Made by a program: the position numbers and the translations under genes. DNA of 64,000 nucleotides from Cycas panzhihuaensis (taxonomy: Eukaryota > Cycadophyta), in assembly GCA_023213395.1 (NCBI GenBank), contig CM041465.1, positions 216,697,741 to 216,761,740 on the forward strand, read 5' to 3'. Positions 12,191 through 26,960 of this stretch are shown piece after piece; position 1 is the first letter of the stretch, and every line of letters begins with the position of its first letter. The notes beneath the pieces were generated by a model, which was given only the letters and a program-made list of their open reading frames with translations, searched no databases and was not told where the DNA came from.

Positions 12191-12970
12191 TAGAGTAGTA
12201 TATAGGAGTTTTATTTTAGACAAGGGAAAGCACGGACCTCCAAGGAGTCACCATATGTAGTCACATGATTATACCCTTCCTGCAAGGATACCAGCTTCCC
12301 ACGGATGATGTACCATACCATTTATACAATATGGCACATGGTTATTTCTATGTATATAAATGGGGTGATTGGTATCCCGATTGATATATAATGATGTGTA
12401 TCATAATATGTGATAGATAATATGTATGTTTTTGTTTACTTGTTTATGTATGTGTATGCACGAGGGTGTACAGATGCATGAGGATATGTATGATTATGCT
12501 TTGAGATGATGATTGTATGAGTATGATATTTATTTGAGTTATACACATTTCCTTTCATGTAGGGCCATATTCCCAGCAGAGACACACATGATCACCATGA
12601 GTAGCGGCGATAGATACATGTGAGGCTAGGAGATAGGGAAGCATACATATCCACATGGGAGCATAGCGGGATATGTAAAGGAAATGCCAAATAGGACAGG
12701 AGCGACGACACTCCACAATGTCATCCTAATTAGGAGCATTGCCCAAATAGGAGGACAAGGTTCAGAGGGAAATGGGAACAAGGGTTTCGCGGGAGGAACT
12801 AAAAGGAACGAGAGAGCCATTCTAAGCCACCATTCCACCTGTGGCTAGGAGGAATAGGAACAAGCTTAGGATGGTAGTTTAGTCTCATTTCGGAGTGTGG
12901 CAAGGGTAACAAAGAAATCATGTGTAGAATTTTTTAAGGAATTTCCCATTAACAGCTTTCTCAAACTCGA
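12191..12970. other. Non-coding interior between PMD-like copy 1 and the LTR fragment
   Basis: TG/TA-rich, with words such as 'tatgtatgtgtatg', and no gene recognised. The only ORF of note (12626-12838 minus) has no recognisable motif. It may include the 3' untranslated region of the antisense PMD-like gene and undetermined element sequence. Confidence 0.35.
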
Positions 12971-13389
12971 GGCCCTCTAGACTGGCTAGGGACAGTCTGG
13001 GAGGCATACAAACTAGACCAAATGAACCATCAAGGGCTAAAGTTCCCAAAAATGTCGTGATAGGGATACAGGGTCAAGGTATGAGCGGATCATATAAGTC
13101 AAATGAGGCTTAAGGCGATGTGGAGGTAGTACGGAGGGTCGTAGAGTGCCATGGGGATGCCTACCTTGCAGAAAGGTAGGTCTCGTGGATCGTCATAGGC
13201 TCACAATATGATAAGTAGCATGATCAAGCAGCAGATGCAAGGTGATCATAGAAATGAAGTAAGCAGTCATACAATGAGGTAATACTTCTGTCAACCTTTC
13301 TGAAGAAACAATAAAAGTGAAAAGGAAGAAGCATACCTGTGCTTACTTGAGTTGACCTGTCTGTATCCATTCCTGGTAGCTGGGAAACA
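12971..13389 (-). repeat. Inner LTR fragment (outer end of an LTR)
   Basis: By eye a very close match to 7905-8318, the upper end of the 3' LTR, including the terminal 'ctgggaaaca' at 13380-13389. No LTR start or primer site precedes it. It directly abuts a second, different LTR portion at 13394 after four bases, so the two pieces were joined out of their normal order. Confidence 0.65.
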
Positions 13390-13393
13390 GAGA

Positions 13394-16465
<3,072 letters not shown>

Positions 16466-16477
16466 AAAAAGAGGTGC

Positions 16478-18170
16478 ATACTAAAGCTTATTCAGATGCC
16501 CCAATATACTTTAGATAAGGCCCTACTATTAGACATCATATCATATTGGGATTGGTAAAGACACTCTTTTCATCTCCCACTAGTGGGGGAGGTCACAATC
16601 ACTCCTACTCATGTTTGGAGGATTTTGGGGTTGCCAGTTAGCAATGCACTAGTGGTGTTGGGGACCCTACCTATTATGAATATAGCTCATCACGAGATGG
16701 CAAGATATTTCACTAGTATAGGTTGTTGGGACTAGAGGGGCATCTCGTTGAGAATCATTGTGATGTCCAATATTCCTTATGTGAGAAAATTGATCATACT
16801 CACCATTTTATTTTGGATTTCTTATAAACAGAATTACAGAGAGGTTTCAGGCAACTAGATGATTATTAACAAGAGGTCTGAGGAGGGAGAGCACTTTAAT
16901 TAGGTTGCTTTGATAGTAGCCAACCTTACAGTGTAAAGGGGGATTATCATTTTGTTCCCTACTTTAGTGCTAGTTTTCTGACCACTTTAGAGGAGTGGCA
17001 CCAACAGTAGGACCTCAACCCATAACAGCTACTACTCCACTAATCTGTAGGTGGCAGATGTGTTTCTAGAGTGCAAGGGATCTAGTCCATGTTAAGTGAT
17101 CAGTATCTTCTACCTCTCTCAATCTCCTCATAATAGAGGAGTATGTGAGAGATCTATACTATGTCATGCATTGGGTAAGCAATGTGGAGGAGGGAGAGGT
17201 AGGAGGGGCCCCAAGGGAGGAGCAAGGAGACGAGGAGGAAGATGAAGATGTTGTTGATGACTCAAAGGATGATGCAGCACTAGTAGTTGTTGTAGATATG
17301 ATATTAGTCGTAGGAGGAGTAGGGATCCTTAGGGCAGAGGAGATCGAGGGAGGCAATACACCAGCTACTCTAGGGGAACCAAGAGTAGGGGAGGCAACAG
17401 TTATAATTAGGGATAAGACAGTTGGAGAGGCGTTAGCCATATTAGGATGTGAGATTCCCCTATTTTCCTAGCTTTAACTTCTGATTTAGTCATTTCATTA
17501 ACATTGCTTACTTATAGAATTTATTTGATATGCTTTATATATTTAGATGCTGATAGATTTTGCATACACCCTACATTGATGCCTTGATGTATGTGGTTGG
17601 TAAGTAGAGAGGATATGGGGGAGCTAGTCAGGTAGGTGGTAGTAGAGCTCTTCCCATGCATATACAAGGAGGGACAACCTCTTATCATAGTTGGCAAGGA
17701 TTCAGGATCAGTAGGGTATTATACAGCAGCATTCACTCCTCTCATACGGGTGCGAGACATGTGGGTTACAAAGGCCCAAGAGTGCCAGGCGAGCAAGGAC
17801 CAACTCCAGGGAGTGAGAGACCAGCTATGAGCTTGAGTGCAGGCGTTGAAGGCCTAGATGGGAGGAACAAGAGATGTTGGAGATAACTTGAGGAGAGGCT
17901 TCATGGGGTAGAGAGTCAGTTAGCATCCACTCTTGCAGAGAGAGACCAGGTGCTAAGGGAAAGAGATCAACTACAAGAGTGATACAATCGACTAATTAAC
18001 CATATGGTCTCTCAATCCTCATGTAGAAGGACTCATATAGTGACACTAACCTAGCAGAGAGAAAGGGATGAGGAGACTAAGGCCAGGACTTCACAAAGGA
18101 GGAGGAGGAGCCTAGGAGGAATATGGTCTCCAGACAAGGGATTTAGTGGACTAGGAGGAGATATGCCATA
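16478..18170 (+). pseudogene. Antisense PMD-like gene, copy 2 (5' truncated)
   Basis: Homologous to copy 1 but begins abruptly at the junction with the LTR middle portion. Conserved pieces in order are 'HSFHLPLVGEVTITPTHV', 'RILGLPVSN', 'RGISLRIIVMS', 'IPYVRKLI', then 'FSDHFRGVAP' and 'TSLNLL.IEEYVRDLYYVM', and an acidic Glu/Asp tail (17170-17290). A gap at about 17447-17544 matches copy 1's intron. The second exon has 'AFTPLIRVRDMW' and 'LQGVRDQL', a probable coiled coil. Several in-frame TAG and TGA codons are present. It ends about 120 bases before the end of the oppositely oriented gag, so the two coding regions converge. Confidence 0.62.
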
Positions 18171-18289
18171 AGGACACCATGTCTTCATGGGGCTATAACA
18201 TCACAAATTTTGTTGAGAGAAAAACTTCAAACCTTTAGGGGGTTCCATATCACATGTATATAAATGGGGTGCCTCACATTGTTGCAATG

Positions 18290-18998
18290 ACCTAAGAGGC
18301 TTCTTAAGACCCATCTAGATCTCAATGGCCTCAAGTGCCAAGCATTTCGCTATTGTAAAATCATATGTTATTGACCCCATCTTAAGGATTTCGACATGGA
18401 CATCAGGTCAAAGGGCATTCACAAAGATATCCCTCTTCAGCTCTTCAAGTAATGTAGCCTTCGTAGAGTGGAGAAGGTCATGGAAATGCCTAATAAAGTT
18501 GTGATTCATTTTGTCATGACACTATTTAAGGGAGAGTAGGGCTTTGACCCCACTCTTAAAGGGACGAGTTATGTCAAAATAATTGATGAACTCATCCATG
18601 AGTTGTTGAAAGGTATGAATGGAATGAGAAATGAGATAATAGAACCACTTAAGGGTATCTCCTTGTAAGAATCTAGGGAATAGTTTCATAAGGATGTGAT
18701 CATAGGCCCAATAGTCTATAGTGTATGCATGCCATGGAAAAACCCCTAGCATACTCAATTGGATCCTACCATGAGGTACCATCAAATTTAGGCAGCTCAG
18801 GAGGGTAAGGCAACAGGTTGGTCCTAAGAACCTTGATCGAGAGTGGGGTTGACCTATAGTCGATGAAGGGATAAATCCTTGTTTGAGCTAAAGGGTCACC
18901 TGAAGGCAAGGGAGGAGGTAGATACAAATATCCAACTCCTCCTTGAGGAGTTTAGGTGTATAAGGAATAAGGATTCCCACATGTTTAATGAGAGGGAA
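18290..18998 (-). pseudogene. gag capsid of the long-LTR element (C-terminal part)
   Basis: Minus-strand reading gives a Retrotrans_gag domain: 'LPYPPELPKFDGTSW' with an intervening stop, then 'LFPRFLQGDTLKWFYYL', 'FQQLMDEFINYF', 'GVKALLSLK' and, after a stop, 'FHDLLHSTKATLLEELK' and 'ALEAIE'. It forms the structural shell that packages element RNA. The N-terminal part continues at 21806-22919 beyond a nested insertion. No zinc knuckle or protease follows; the antisense PMD-like gene comes instead. A homologous gag is at 36180-36461 plus 42359-42800. Confidence 0.78.
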
Positions 18999-19003
18999 AT
19001 ACC

Positions 19004-19085
19004 TGAAGGAAATAATATTTGCAGGACTATGCTCTAATACCAAATGAAGCAAATAATGTTTGCAGGACTATGCTCTAATACCAAA
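19004..19085 (-). repeat. Two 41-bp tandem repeats carrying a primer-binding site
   Basis: Units 19004-19044 and 19045-19085 differ at a few positions. Each starts TGAAG and ends in 'gctctaataccaaa', whose complement TTTGGTATTAGAGC is the copia initiator-Met primer site. They stand where the leader of a minus-strand copia element would follow its 5' LTR (19086-19491). The outermost TGAAGGA mimics an LTR end and abuts the target duplication. Confidence 0.75.
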
Positions 19086-20637
19086 TGAAGGAATATATAA
19101 TAGTAGGAGAATAGGGAAGAACATATATCAAATAACCATAAACCAATATTGCATCAATACATCAATGTATCACAATCACAATAGCATAAACACATGAAAG
19201 CCTTGTTGTTCAATCCATTGTAGTAAAAATGAGCATTATAAATCTCTCAAAGGTAGGCAGTGTCTAAAGACACCAGGATTATACACCCCATAATATAAAT
19301 AGTTTGGGGGAGGAGGGAAACTCCTCAACCCTTGAATTCAAAATAATAATAAAATAATATTCACTTAACTCAAATGAAACTAACTCAACTTACCTTAACT
19401 TACCTTGACATGTTGAGCATCACATGTCTAAATTGAGGTGCACAATCCTGGTAGGTAAGAGAAAGTTGAGTGATGACATTACACTCCAATATTTCGACCA
19501 TTTGGTGCCAATTTGACCCTGTTTCGACCATTTTAACATTAGACTTTCAAAATTTCAGCATTTTTCACACTTTTAACAAAATCATTTTTATAACTGGCTA
19601 TAATTTATTACTGGTAAATGGTTTTTGCCTAAAATTCCTCTATAATGATCTACGTTCTATAGGCCTCAATACCCACTTCTTACTTTATTTTTTTGAATTC
19701 ATTTCCATTAATTTTTTAATCGTTGAAATTACAAATTTTGTTGTTTTTAGTCCGTTCCCTAACATTCTACATAAAGACACCTATTACCTTTTTCACTATA
19801 ACTTTTTCGTTTTATATCAGATTTTAGTTCCTTCAGCTTCATTGGGAAGATGACTCATTTCTCTTCATTTTGGTATATTTTTTAATATATTTTGACATTA
19901 TCTTCCTAAATTTCAAATCAGTCAAAGTTGAGGTACCTTATTGCCTCAAATCTGCTATTTTTACATATTTTTTAATATATTTTTCAAAATTTTTCAACTA
20001 AAAGAACATTGAACATTTCATAAACAATATTTAATCCTTTTTTCAATTTTTTCTAAAAGTTAATTGGTAATTTTATATAATTTTGACTTCCCTGCTCCTG
20101 TTAGGCCCCACAAGGAGGTCCATACCTTTGCATCATTCAAATTGTGATTTATTGGTACCCGTTTTTAAAATTGTCACTTTCATTGGATTCACACCTTATT
20201 AATCTACATATTGGTAGAATTTTAAGTTATTCTGACATTATTTAGTATAGTTTTCAAGCTGATAAAGTTGAGTATACAAGTACATCCTAATAAGCTTGCC
20301 TTTTTTCAAAATTTTTAAGAAAATTCTAGTTTATATCTCATTGTTTAACTCAAGGTTTCTACTTGATCTTTCTACAAGTATTTTAAGTTGTTTCGAACCA
20401 GCATTTGTTCATAAGGTAATATATATTTTTCTCAAAGAAAAGTTATTTTTATAGAAAAAGGGAAAGTTTTTTCTTACATTGAAGATTTATATTTACTCAT
20501 TTAAGAAATTGGTATTTTTAAAAACTCTTTATATTTCATTCACAAAAGTTTATTTTAGTTTTGCATAAGTGAAAAAGATTTTTTAAGTTTGCTTTCAAAT
20601 GCATCATTATTTTCTTATTGATTACATTGCTTTCAAA

Positions 20638-21381
20638 ATGGCACAATTTCCCATTTTCAATGGCCATAACCTTTCACTATGGTATGACACCATGCAAACT
20701 TACTTTATTGAATATGATCTTTTAAAGTATTTATAACATGAATGTGACCTTAGCATTAAAGAAAATTTTAGAAAGGATAATGAAGTTTTAGGTTTATTAT
20801 TTTGCACTATGACTAATGATGTTTTTTCACTGGTTTCTGAACTAACAATATCTAAGTCTATTTGGGATTTATTGATTTCCATTTATGGGGGAGATACCCC
20901 CAATGTATTTGATGAAATTTTTGATGAGCATGTGAGACAGGTAACAGAACAAATAGATCATGACAACAACAACCATGAGGATTCAGATCAAATGCAGGAC
21001 CACCTTGTTGCACAAGGATTTGATCCTCCATTTGAGGGGGGGCATGAAGATGAATCTTATGACATAACGAATAATGAATCTGATGATATGACAAATAATG
21101 AACCTGATGATATGACATCTGTTCAAAGTATAAAGATTACAAAAGTTCAAGTTCAAAGCCTTCTTAATGTTCTAATTGACAAAGTCAAAATTACAACTAT
21201 TCATCTACATTTACATCAAGTTTCATCTACTTATAGTTTTCCTACATCATTCTATGATAAAGAGACATATGTGGCTATAAGAGTGAGAAGAGTTGATAAA
21301 GATCAAGATCAGAATTTTAAAGTTTTTTTGAAGTACCAGTTCCATAAGTTCAAGGAAAAGATACAAGTGTTCGTGCTGACA
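20638..21381 (+). pseudogene. Truncated copia gag with acidic tail
   Basis: ATG 20638 starts 'MAQFPIFNGHNLSLWYDTM', the N-terminus of copia gag. One stop (TAA 20734-20736) interrupts it, and 'SKSIWDLLISIYGG' ends the recognisable capsid part. It then changes abruptly into an Asp/Glu/Asn-rich region with repeated 'MTNNE.DD' units. The frame runs on through the polypurine tract into the LTR, ending at 21486. No protease, integrase or RT is present, so this is a non-autonomous derivative. The 1.1 kb between the left LTR and the gag start is AT-rich and non-coding. Confidence 0.72.
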
Positions 21382-21805
21382 TTAAGGGGGAGAATGTTGG
21401 AGTGTAATGTCATCACTCAACTCCCTCTTACCTACCAGGATTGTGCACCTCAATTTAGACATGTGATGCACAACATGTCAAGGTAAGTTAAGGTAAGTTG
21501 AGTTAGTTTCATTTGAGTTAAGTGAATATTATTTTATTATTATTTTGAATTCAGGGGTTGAGGAGTTTCCCTCCTCCCCTAAACTATTTATATTATGGGG
21601 TGTACAACCCTGGTGTCTTTAGACACCGCCTACCTTTGAGAGATTTGTAATGCTCATTTTTACTATAATGGATTGAACAACAAGGCTTTCATGTATTTAT
21701 GTTATTGTGATTATGATACATTGATACATTGATGCAATATTGGTTTATGGTTATTTGATATATGTTCTGCCCTGTTCTCCTACTAGTATATATTCCTTCA
21801 ATACC

Positions 21806-22919
21806 CCCATTTGTGGGTAGGCCAAATAGGAGGAAGGTGGGTGGGAAGACCTCACCCTACCTTGAGGGTATGCTCTATGTTGAGGTGGCAAATGAGAATA
21901 AGGGTCATGAGGGGGAACGGATCCCCGTCAGGAAGGTGTCATATATAGCGTTGTACACGAGGATGATGATGGAGGATGAAGCATGGGCTTTTGCTCGTAT
22001 GGGTCACCCATGGGAGGTGCAACTCCATAAGGATGGAGTGAATCACCCCATTGACTAGTAGAGGGTTTGTCCCCCCATGCCCCAACAATTAAGATGTATA
22101 CCCTATGGGTATGTAGAGGGAAGAATCCACAGGTTGAAGATAAAGGCATACTAAGACTGGTCCCATGTGGCTTAGAGGATGGAGATGCAAGGGTATCCTT
22201 GATTGCACCAAAGGGGTATGGGTTACAGTAGGTTGTGGCATGGTTGTTTGGTTTGGGAGGGACATGCTTAACCCGATCTAGGATATAGGTATGCATTGGT
22301 ATACTCCTTAGTTGTGAGAGGTATGCAAAAATGAAGGGGTGATAAGAATGGGTCCTATCATTGACACAAGTGAGGGTTCAGAAGAGATAGGAGACGCAGA
22401 TATGGAAGAGGGCAGAACAATACTCCAGAAAATGTTGTCTAACCACTTGGGAGGTGGTTGAGCACTTATAGCCCCAAAGCATTATCATAATGCCTTAACC
22501 ACATCTGCAGGAGGGGTTCCATCCTTCTTGTACGAGGTAGATGGCTCCTTATGCAGGGTGGGACCCACGGATCGATCCTCTTGAGAACCTTCATCGGGGT
22601 GAAATTACTCCATGGAGGAGGATCCATCTACGTTGTGCATAGGGAATGAATGAATTTTTGGATGTCCTTGGTCAACTAGGTAGAAGATAGGATCCTCGCC
22701 TTCTTGGGTGGGATTTTGAAGGGGATAAATGGTTTGGTTTTGAGACTCAGAAACATAGGCATGGTATGCCCACTCTGACAGATATCCCTTCATTTTCAAT
22801 TCAGAATCAGATAAGGGGATAGAAGAATAAAGGGGCTCCTCTGTTACAGGGGATAGGCCACACAAGCGAGGGGAAAAACATTTCATCCATGTCTTACCCA
22901 AGTAATATAAGAGAGGCAA
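21806..22919 (-). pseudogene. gag N-terminal region of the long-LTR element
   Basis: Minus-strand translation from 22919 gives a Pro/Ser-rich, poorly conserved protein ('AYVSESQNQTIYPL' region) with stops at 22605 and beyond. It is positioned between the primer site and the capsid at 18998. It is called gag from position and from its continuation across the nested insertion, not from a recognised domain. The plus-strand ORF at 21762-22058 is not supported. Confidence 0.4.
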
Positions 22920-23037
22920 GATAACTTGGGAGACAGTAGGCTAGGGTTACCTAGCAACAAAAAGGTATAAAGAAAAGAAGGAAAGGGCTAATGCTAAGAA
23001 AGACCAAAGGAGTGCTACAGCGTTCCTTACTGGCAAG

Positions 23038-23055
23038 TCCCCAGTATAGTCACCA
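23038..23055 (-). other. Primer-binding site, tRNA-Arg type
   Basis: Minus strand TGGTGACTATACTGGGGA, one base inside the 5' LTR. From memory, the Ogre/Tat tRNA-Arg consensus is TGGCGACTCTGCTGGGGA, so 15 of 18 bases agree, and one difference is the C-to-T expected from CpG decay. The same site with the same one-base spacing occurs at 44385-44402. Confidence 0.68.
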
Positions 23056-23056
23056 A

Positions 23057-24716
23057 TGAAAGCACGCCTATAGGGGGTCATTAAGATCTTGATACTCTTA
23101 TAAATCATAGAGATTAATAAGCGAAGAGGTTAGGAGTGGGAGGTGATGAAGCTATCTTCAAAGGGCATTTGCACATTGGAACGCAGGTTGGAGGACCTGT
23201 AATTATATGTTACACTTTCTCTTTCCTTCAAGTAACTTTCTCGATGTGAACAGGGGGAAGAAGGCATCCTCAGGTTACTAAGTAGCCTAAACAAGGCTCG
23301 CTTATCCTCAGAGGGAAGGAAGAGATGCTAAATCTCATTTCAGAAAAGGAAATAAGTGAAGGAGAGGAGTCCCTTCGAAAAGGGAGTTAGGATGACAACA
23401 AGGCAAGGGGTGATGGCTTTAGATGGTCTATTTGGAGCCTAAGGGTTTATCCTTAGGGCTTAGGGTTCTAGGTGTCAAAAGAAAAAGAGGAGGATGTTGT
23501 TGCAACCCACTCTTTTTAGCTAAGCAAGTATAAACATTTTATTTATCTATATTTATACAAGTAACTAATGCCTTCCTACCCTTGGCGAGAAAAGGAGAGG
23601 TGAGAGGCTTCCCTTTAGAAAGGGGAGTGAGAGAGGAAAGGAGAGGAGCTCCTTCCAAAAAAGGCAATGAAAAATAACATGAGGAGATGAAGGAATGATT
23701 AGTTTAGTATGGTTTATTTACTGACCTAGAGGGTTACCTCTAGAGGTTGGGGTTTTAGTGTCAAAATTGCAAAATAGAGAAAATGTTGCAACCATCCAAT
23801 TGCAACTAGGTTGTAAGTTCTTCTTGAGTTCCAAGAAGAACAAAAGTGTTTCTTAAGCTTATGGTTTTTGTTTTGTTGAGATGAGGTCTAGTCCTATATA
23901 AAAATAATCATTGTAAAATTTACAAAATCAAGGCAAACATATAAATAAGCATGTAACTTTTCTCACTCACTCTTCCTCACTCTCTTTCTTTTTCATTTAT
24001 AAGTTAGGGTTGGGATGTGATAAAGAGATTGTGGGAGAATGTTGCTTCCATCTAACTAAATTTCTATTCTTTTATTTAAGTGTAATGAATGAGAACAAAA
24101 ATGTAATTTACGTTTCTTATTTATACATGAAGGCAAACCTGCAATGTTTTATGAGTTTTCTTTCATATGCAACATACGAAGTTTTGATAGAGAACATGCA
24201 AGTCTTTTCCTTTTATATAAAAGGAAGAAGGAATATAGTTTGCCTATGCTACATTCTTTCCTATATGTGATGCACGTGTGCAAAAAGAAGAAACCAATGT
24301 GTTTTACGTTTGCAAAATTCTTTTAGGGGAGGAAGAGAGAAAAAGGGGAGAAGGAGAAGGGCTTAGAAGGAGTGAATCCAGCCTTGTGATGGTTGATGAT
24401 GTAGCACAATCCTCCTTTATGTGCCTCCCTTGCCGATGCCTTCGCTCCCTTACTGTAAATGTGGTTGGACTTGGAGAGGGGGGCTCCTTTACCTTCCCTG
24501 AAACTCCAACTAAGGCTTTCTTACCTTCCCCAACCATGCAATAATGAAAGAAAGAAATGAAATAAAGAAGATATGAATTTGAAATAAGAAAGTGTTACCT
24601 TTTTGTAGTATGTCACCTTGCTTATAAAGGAAGGTCCTCCATCTATACCACAAGGAAAATAAACCTTCTACAAGTAAAAATATATACATACGGATACATA
24701 TCTATCTATCTATCTA

Positions 24717-24749
<33 letters not shown>

Positions 24750-26560
24750 ATGATACAACATTAGCATGTTTGCTTATATGACAAAGAGACACAAATAAAA
24801 TGCCATTTTTTGCTAGTTATTTCACATGTAACAATCAAGACAAATATGGAAGGGAAGAGATGGGGGTGTTGCCTCAGGATGGCAAGCTCCTCTATATGGT
24901 AGTATATCCCAAATGGTGATGGATAACTCACGTTTGGGCAGTGGTTTGGGCTAATATTTTAAGGTAGGAACGAGATACGAAGTCTCAAGGATAGGGTAGT
25001 AGGTTTCCCAATCAAAATGTCACACTAGTGATGGTAGTGTATGGTAGATTGCTTTGTAGCTTCGAGGAGGGGATTACCCTAGCAAAAAGAGGCCCCTAGA
25101 GTTGAAACTCGGGCCTAGTATCCCTCCTATGAGCTCCTTTATCCAGTCAAAGGTCTCCACGTACCTACCCTAATGGTTTTTTGTGGTGAAACATAGGTTT
25201 GATTATAGGAAGGAGGTATTTCCTTGAAGGTTTACTTAAGTAGATCTTACAAAATGTAAATATTTTTGCTCTTGAATTAAGAAATATACCAAAGATGTAA
25301 AAAATGGTGGAGAAGTAAAGTGGAATAATGTTGTTTGCTAATGGAAATAATCTAGGGTTAGGCTTACCCACTTAACAAAAGAAGGTGATGGTGAGAATTT
25401 AGGGTTGTTGTTGTTGGAGCAAGCTTTTAAGGGTGAAATCCTTTATTCTAGATGAAAAGCAGCATCTCCTTGGCTGTAGTGATAGCTTGGGGAGGTCCTC
25501 CTACTCCTAGAGTGTTAATTTCTCCTCTATCAGCTTGCCCAAGTGTTAACTTTTACATGCCCTATACTAGAATGATGAAAAAAATTATATTTAAGTATGT
25601 TCCTTTGAGAAGAAGAGAGTTAGAGAGATGTTGAATGAATCTAAAAATGGTATTAAAAAATCTATTTTATTACTCCTAAGGCCTCTCGGGACCATTAGGC
25701 CTCGATCTAGGTAGGTCTGAAGGGTAGTTTCTGCATCAGAAGGCCAATTAATGCCAAAAACTAACGATTTTTTTACCACAGGTAATAGTATAATAGTCAC
25801 CCCATGAATATATTAGCGATACTTCTAATATATTTGTGGTATCGCAAATATATTAGTGGGGTGCAACTATTAAGATGGGGTAGATAAAAAATACAATAGG
25901 GTTATAGCAAATGTTTGAAAATAACAAAAAATAATAAAAAGGACATTATAAATTTTGATAAAGTGGAGGAAAAAGAGAGGTAATAGCTAGTAGGGCCTAT
26001 AATTCCTTTTTGGATGGTGAAACCATCGAATCAAGATCAGCGGGAGGTTTGTCAAGCAATGGAAACATCCATGAAACAAAGTGGAATGGGCTAAAATTCT
26101 AAAGGAATGATGTCAAATGGAAAAAACCAGTAAAAACAAATGAATGAACCTCATAAAGGATAAGAAAGGAGGCTCATCCTCCTATGGAGAACCTCAACAA
26201 CTCTCCTCGGTGGACCAAGAGATAAATGAGGCACAATGGAAGGAAAAGACGTGGTCGAAAGGTATGAAACAAGTTGAAGATCCTATAAATTAGGCTATGG
26301 AAGCCTATGAGTACCCATAACCAAGAGAGAGATCATCGTGGGAGCTATATATCACCATTAGACCGGAGTCCTAGTTGTCATAGGCAAAGATTGCACACAC
26401 AAGCAAGGGATCAAGCAGGCAACTTAGGCAGCCAGACAATTATGCAATCATTACCTTTCTCGATAATCAAAGAAAATGCGACAAAGTAAAACAGAAAGAA
26501 AATATACCTAATCTTACCTGTATGGTGTCATCCCAATATATTTCTCAAAGCTGAGAAACA
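23057..26560 (-). repeat. 5' LTR (3.5 kb) of the long-LTR element
   Basis: Begins 'tgaaagcacgcctataggg' next to the primer site and ends 'ctgagaaaca'. 23057-23437 matches 5132-5515, 23438-26168 matches 13394-16465, and the end is a diverged match to 7905-8318. A short (TCTA)n-(TA)n tract lies at 24699-24748. No gene is supported inside. The junction at 26560 is fixed by the target duplication and the interrupted gag frame. Confidence 0.68.
24699..24748. repeat. (TCTA)n-(TA)n microsatellite
   Basis: Five or so TCTA units run into about 14 TA units. It is the short counterpart of the 420-base TA tract at 14643-15062 in the paired repeat. Confidence 0.9.
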
Positions 26561-26960
26561 GCATCCATGTGGATTGAGGCATATAGTAGATGGTCTTCTT
26601 CGATCATAAGATTAAAAGTGAAATAGGATTCTAATTTACTAATTCAGTTGTGAGTGCACTCTTTATTCAACCCAGGATCAAAAGTTAGAATAATGATTTT
26701 GTGGTGGAGCAACACTTGCCCGTATGGATGGCCTCCCTAGTATGCATTGCTTCTTTGTGGAGGGTGAGGAGGAGGAGAGTTGGCTATCATATTTGAAGTT
26801 ACTATGTTGTTGGAATTAGACTGCTTATTTAAGTAGCCATTGTTGAGAGATCAACCTTTGAAGAAAAGTTGGCCAAATCTGCCTTGGAAGGGAGATTTGC
26901 TAACTCAGCCTTCATCTCTTATCAGAAAGGTTCAAGCTCAATTTTTAATGAAGAGGTCCT
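26561..26960 (-). pseudogene. Decayed gypsy gag, N-terminal half (split target gene)
   Basis: Minus-strand reading shows 'FDPGLNKECTHN', then 'ISKLESYFTFNLMIEEDHLL' and 'ASIHMD', matching the gypsy capsid pattern FxGxDPxxWIxxxExYF...AxxHMxG. The frame is cut at 26560 by the long-LTR element and resumes at 5131. Upstream of the capsid lies a Pro/Asn-rich region ('SPPPHPPQ'). Confidence 0.68.

Larger units (their letters stand above)
19004..21800. mobile_element. Copia-derived insertion with LTRs in inverted orientation
   Basis: Flanked by the perfect 5-base duplication ATACC (18999-19003, 21801-21805). Its two 406-base LTRs are reverse complements of each other: 19086-19491 and 21395-21800. 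The right LTR follows a polypurine tract 'aagggggagaa' and starts TGTTGGAGTG, ending CCTTCA. The left LTR starts TGAAGGAATA and is preceded by two 41-base tandem copies, each containing the complement of a copia primer site (TTTGGTATTAGAGC read on the minus strand). A truncated copia gag lies inside in the plus direction. Because the duplication surrounds the inverted arrangement, it either inserted that way or was rearranged within its own borders. Confidence 0.78.

Noticed and set aside
19004-21800. DNA transposon with terminal inverted repeats
   Set aside because: The inverted arms are LTRs: one follows a polypurine tract, the other a copia primer site, the ends are TG...CA and copia gag lies inside. 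No transposase is present.
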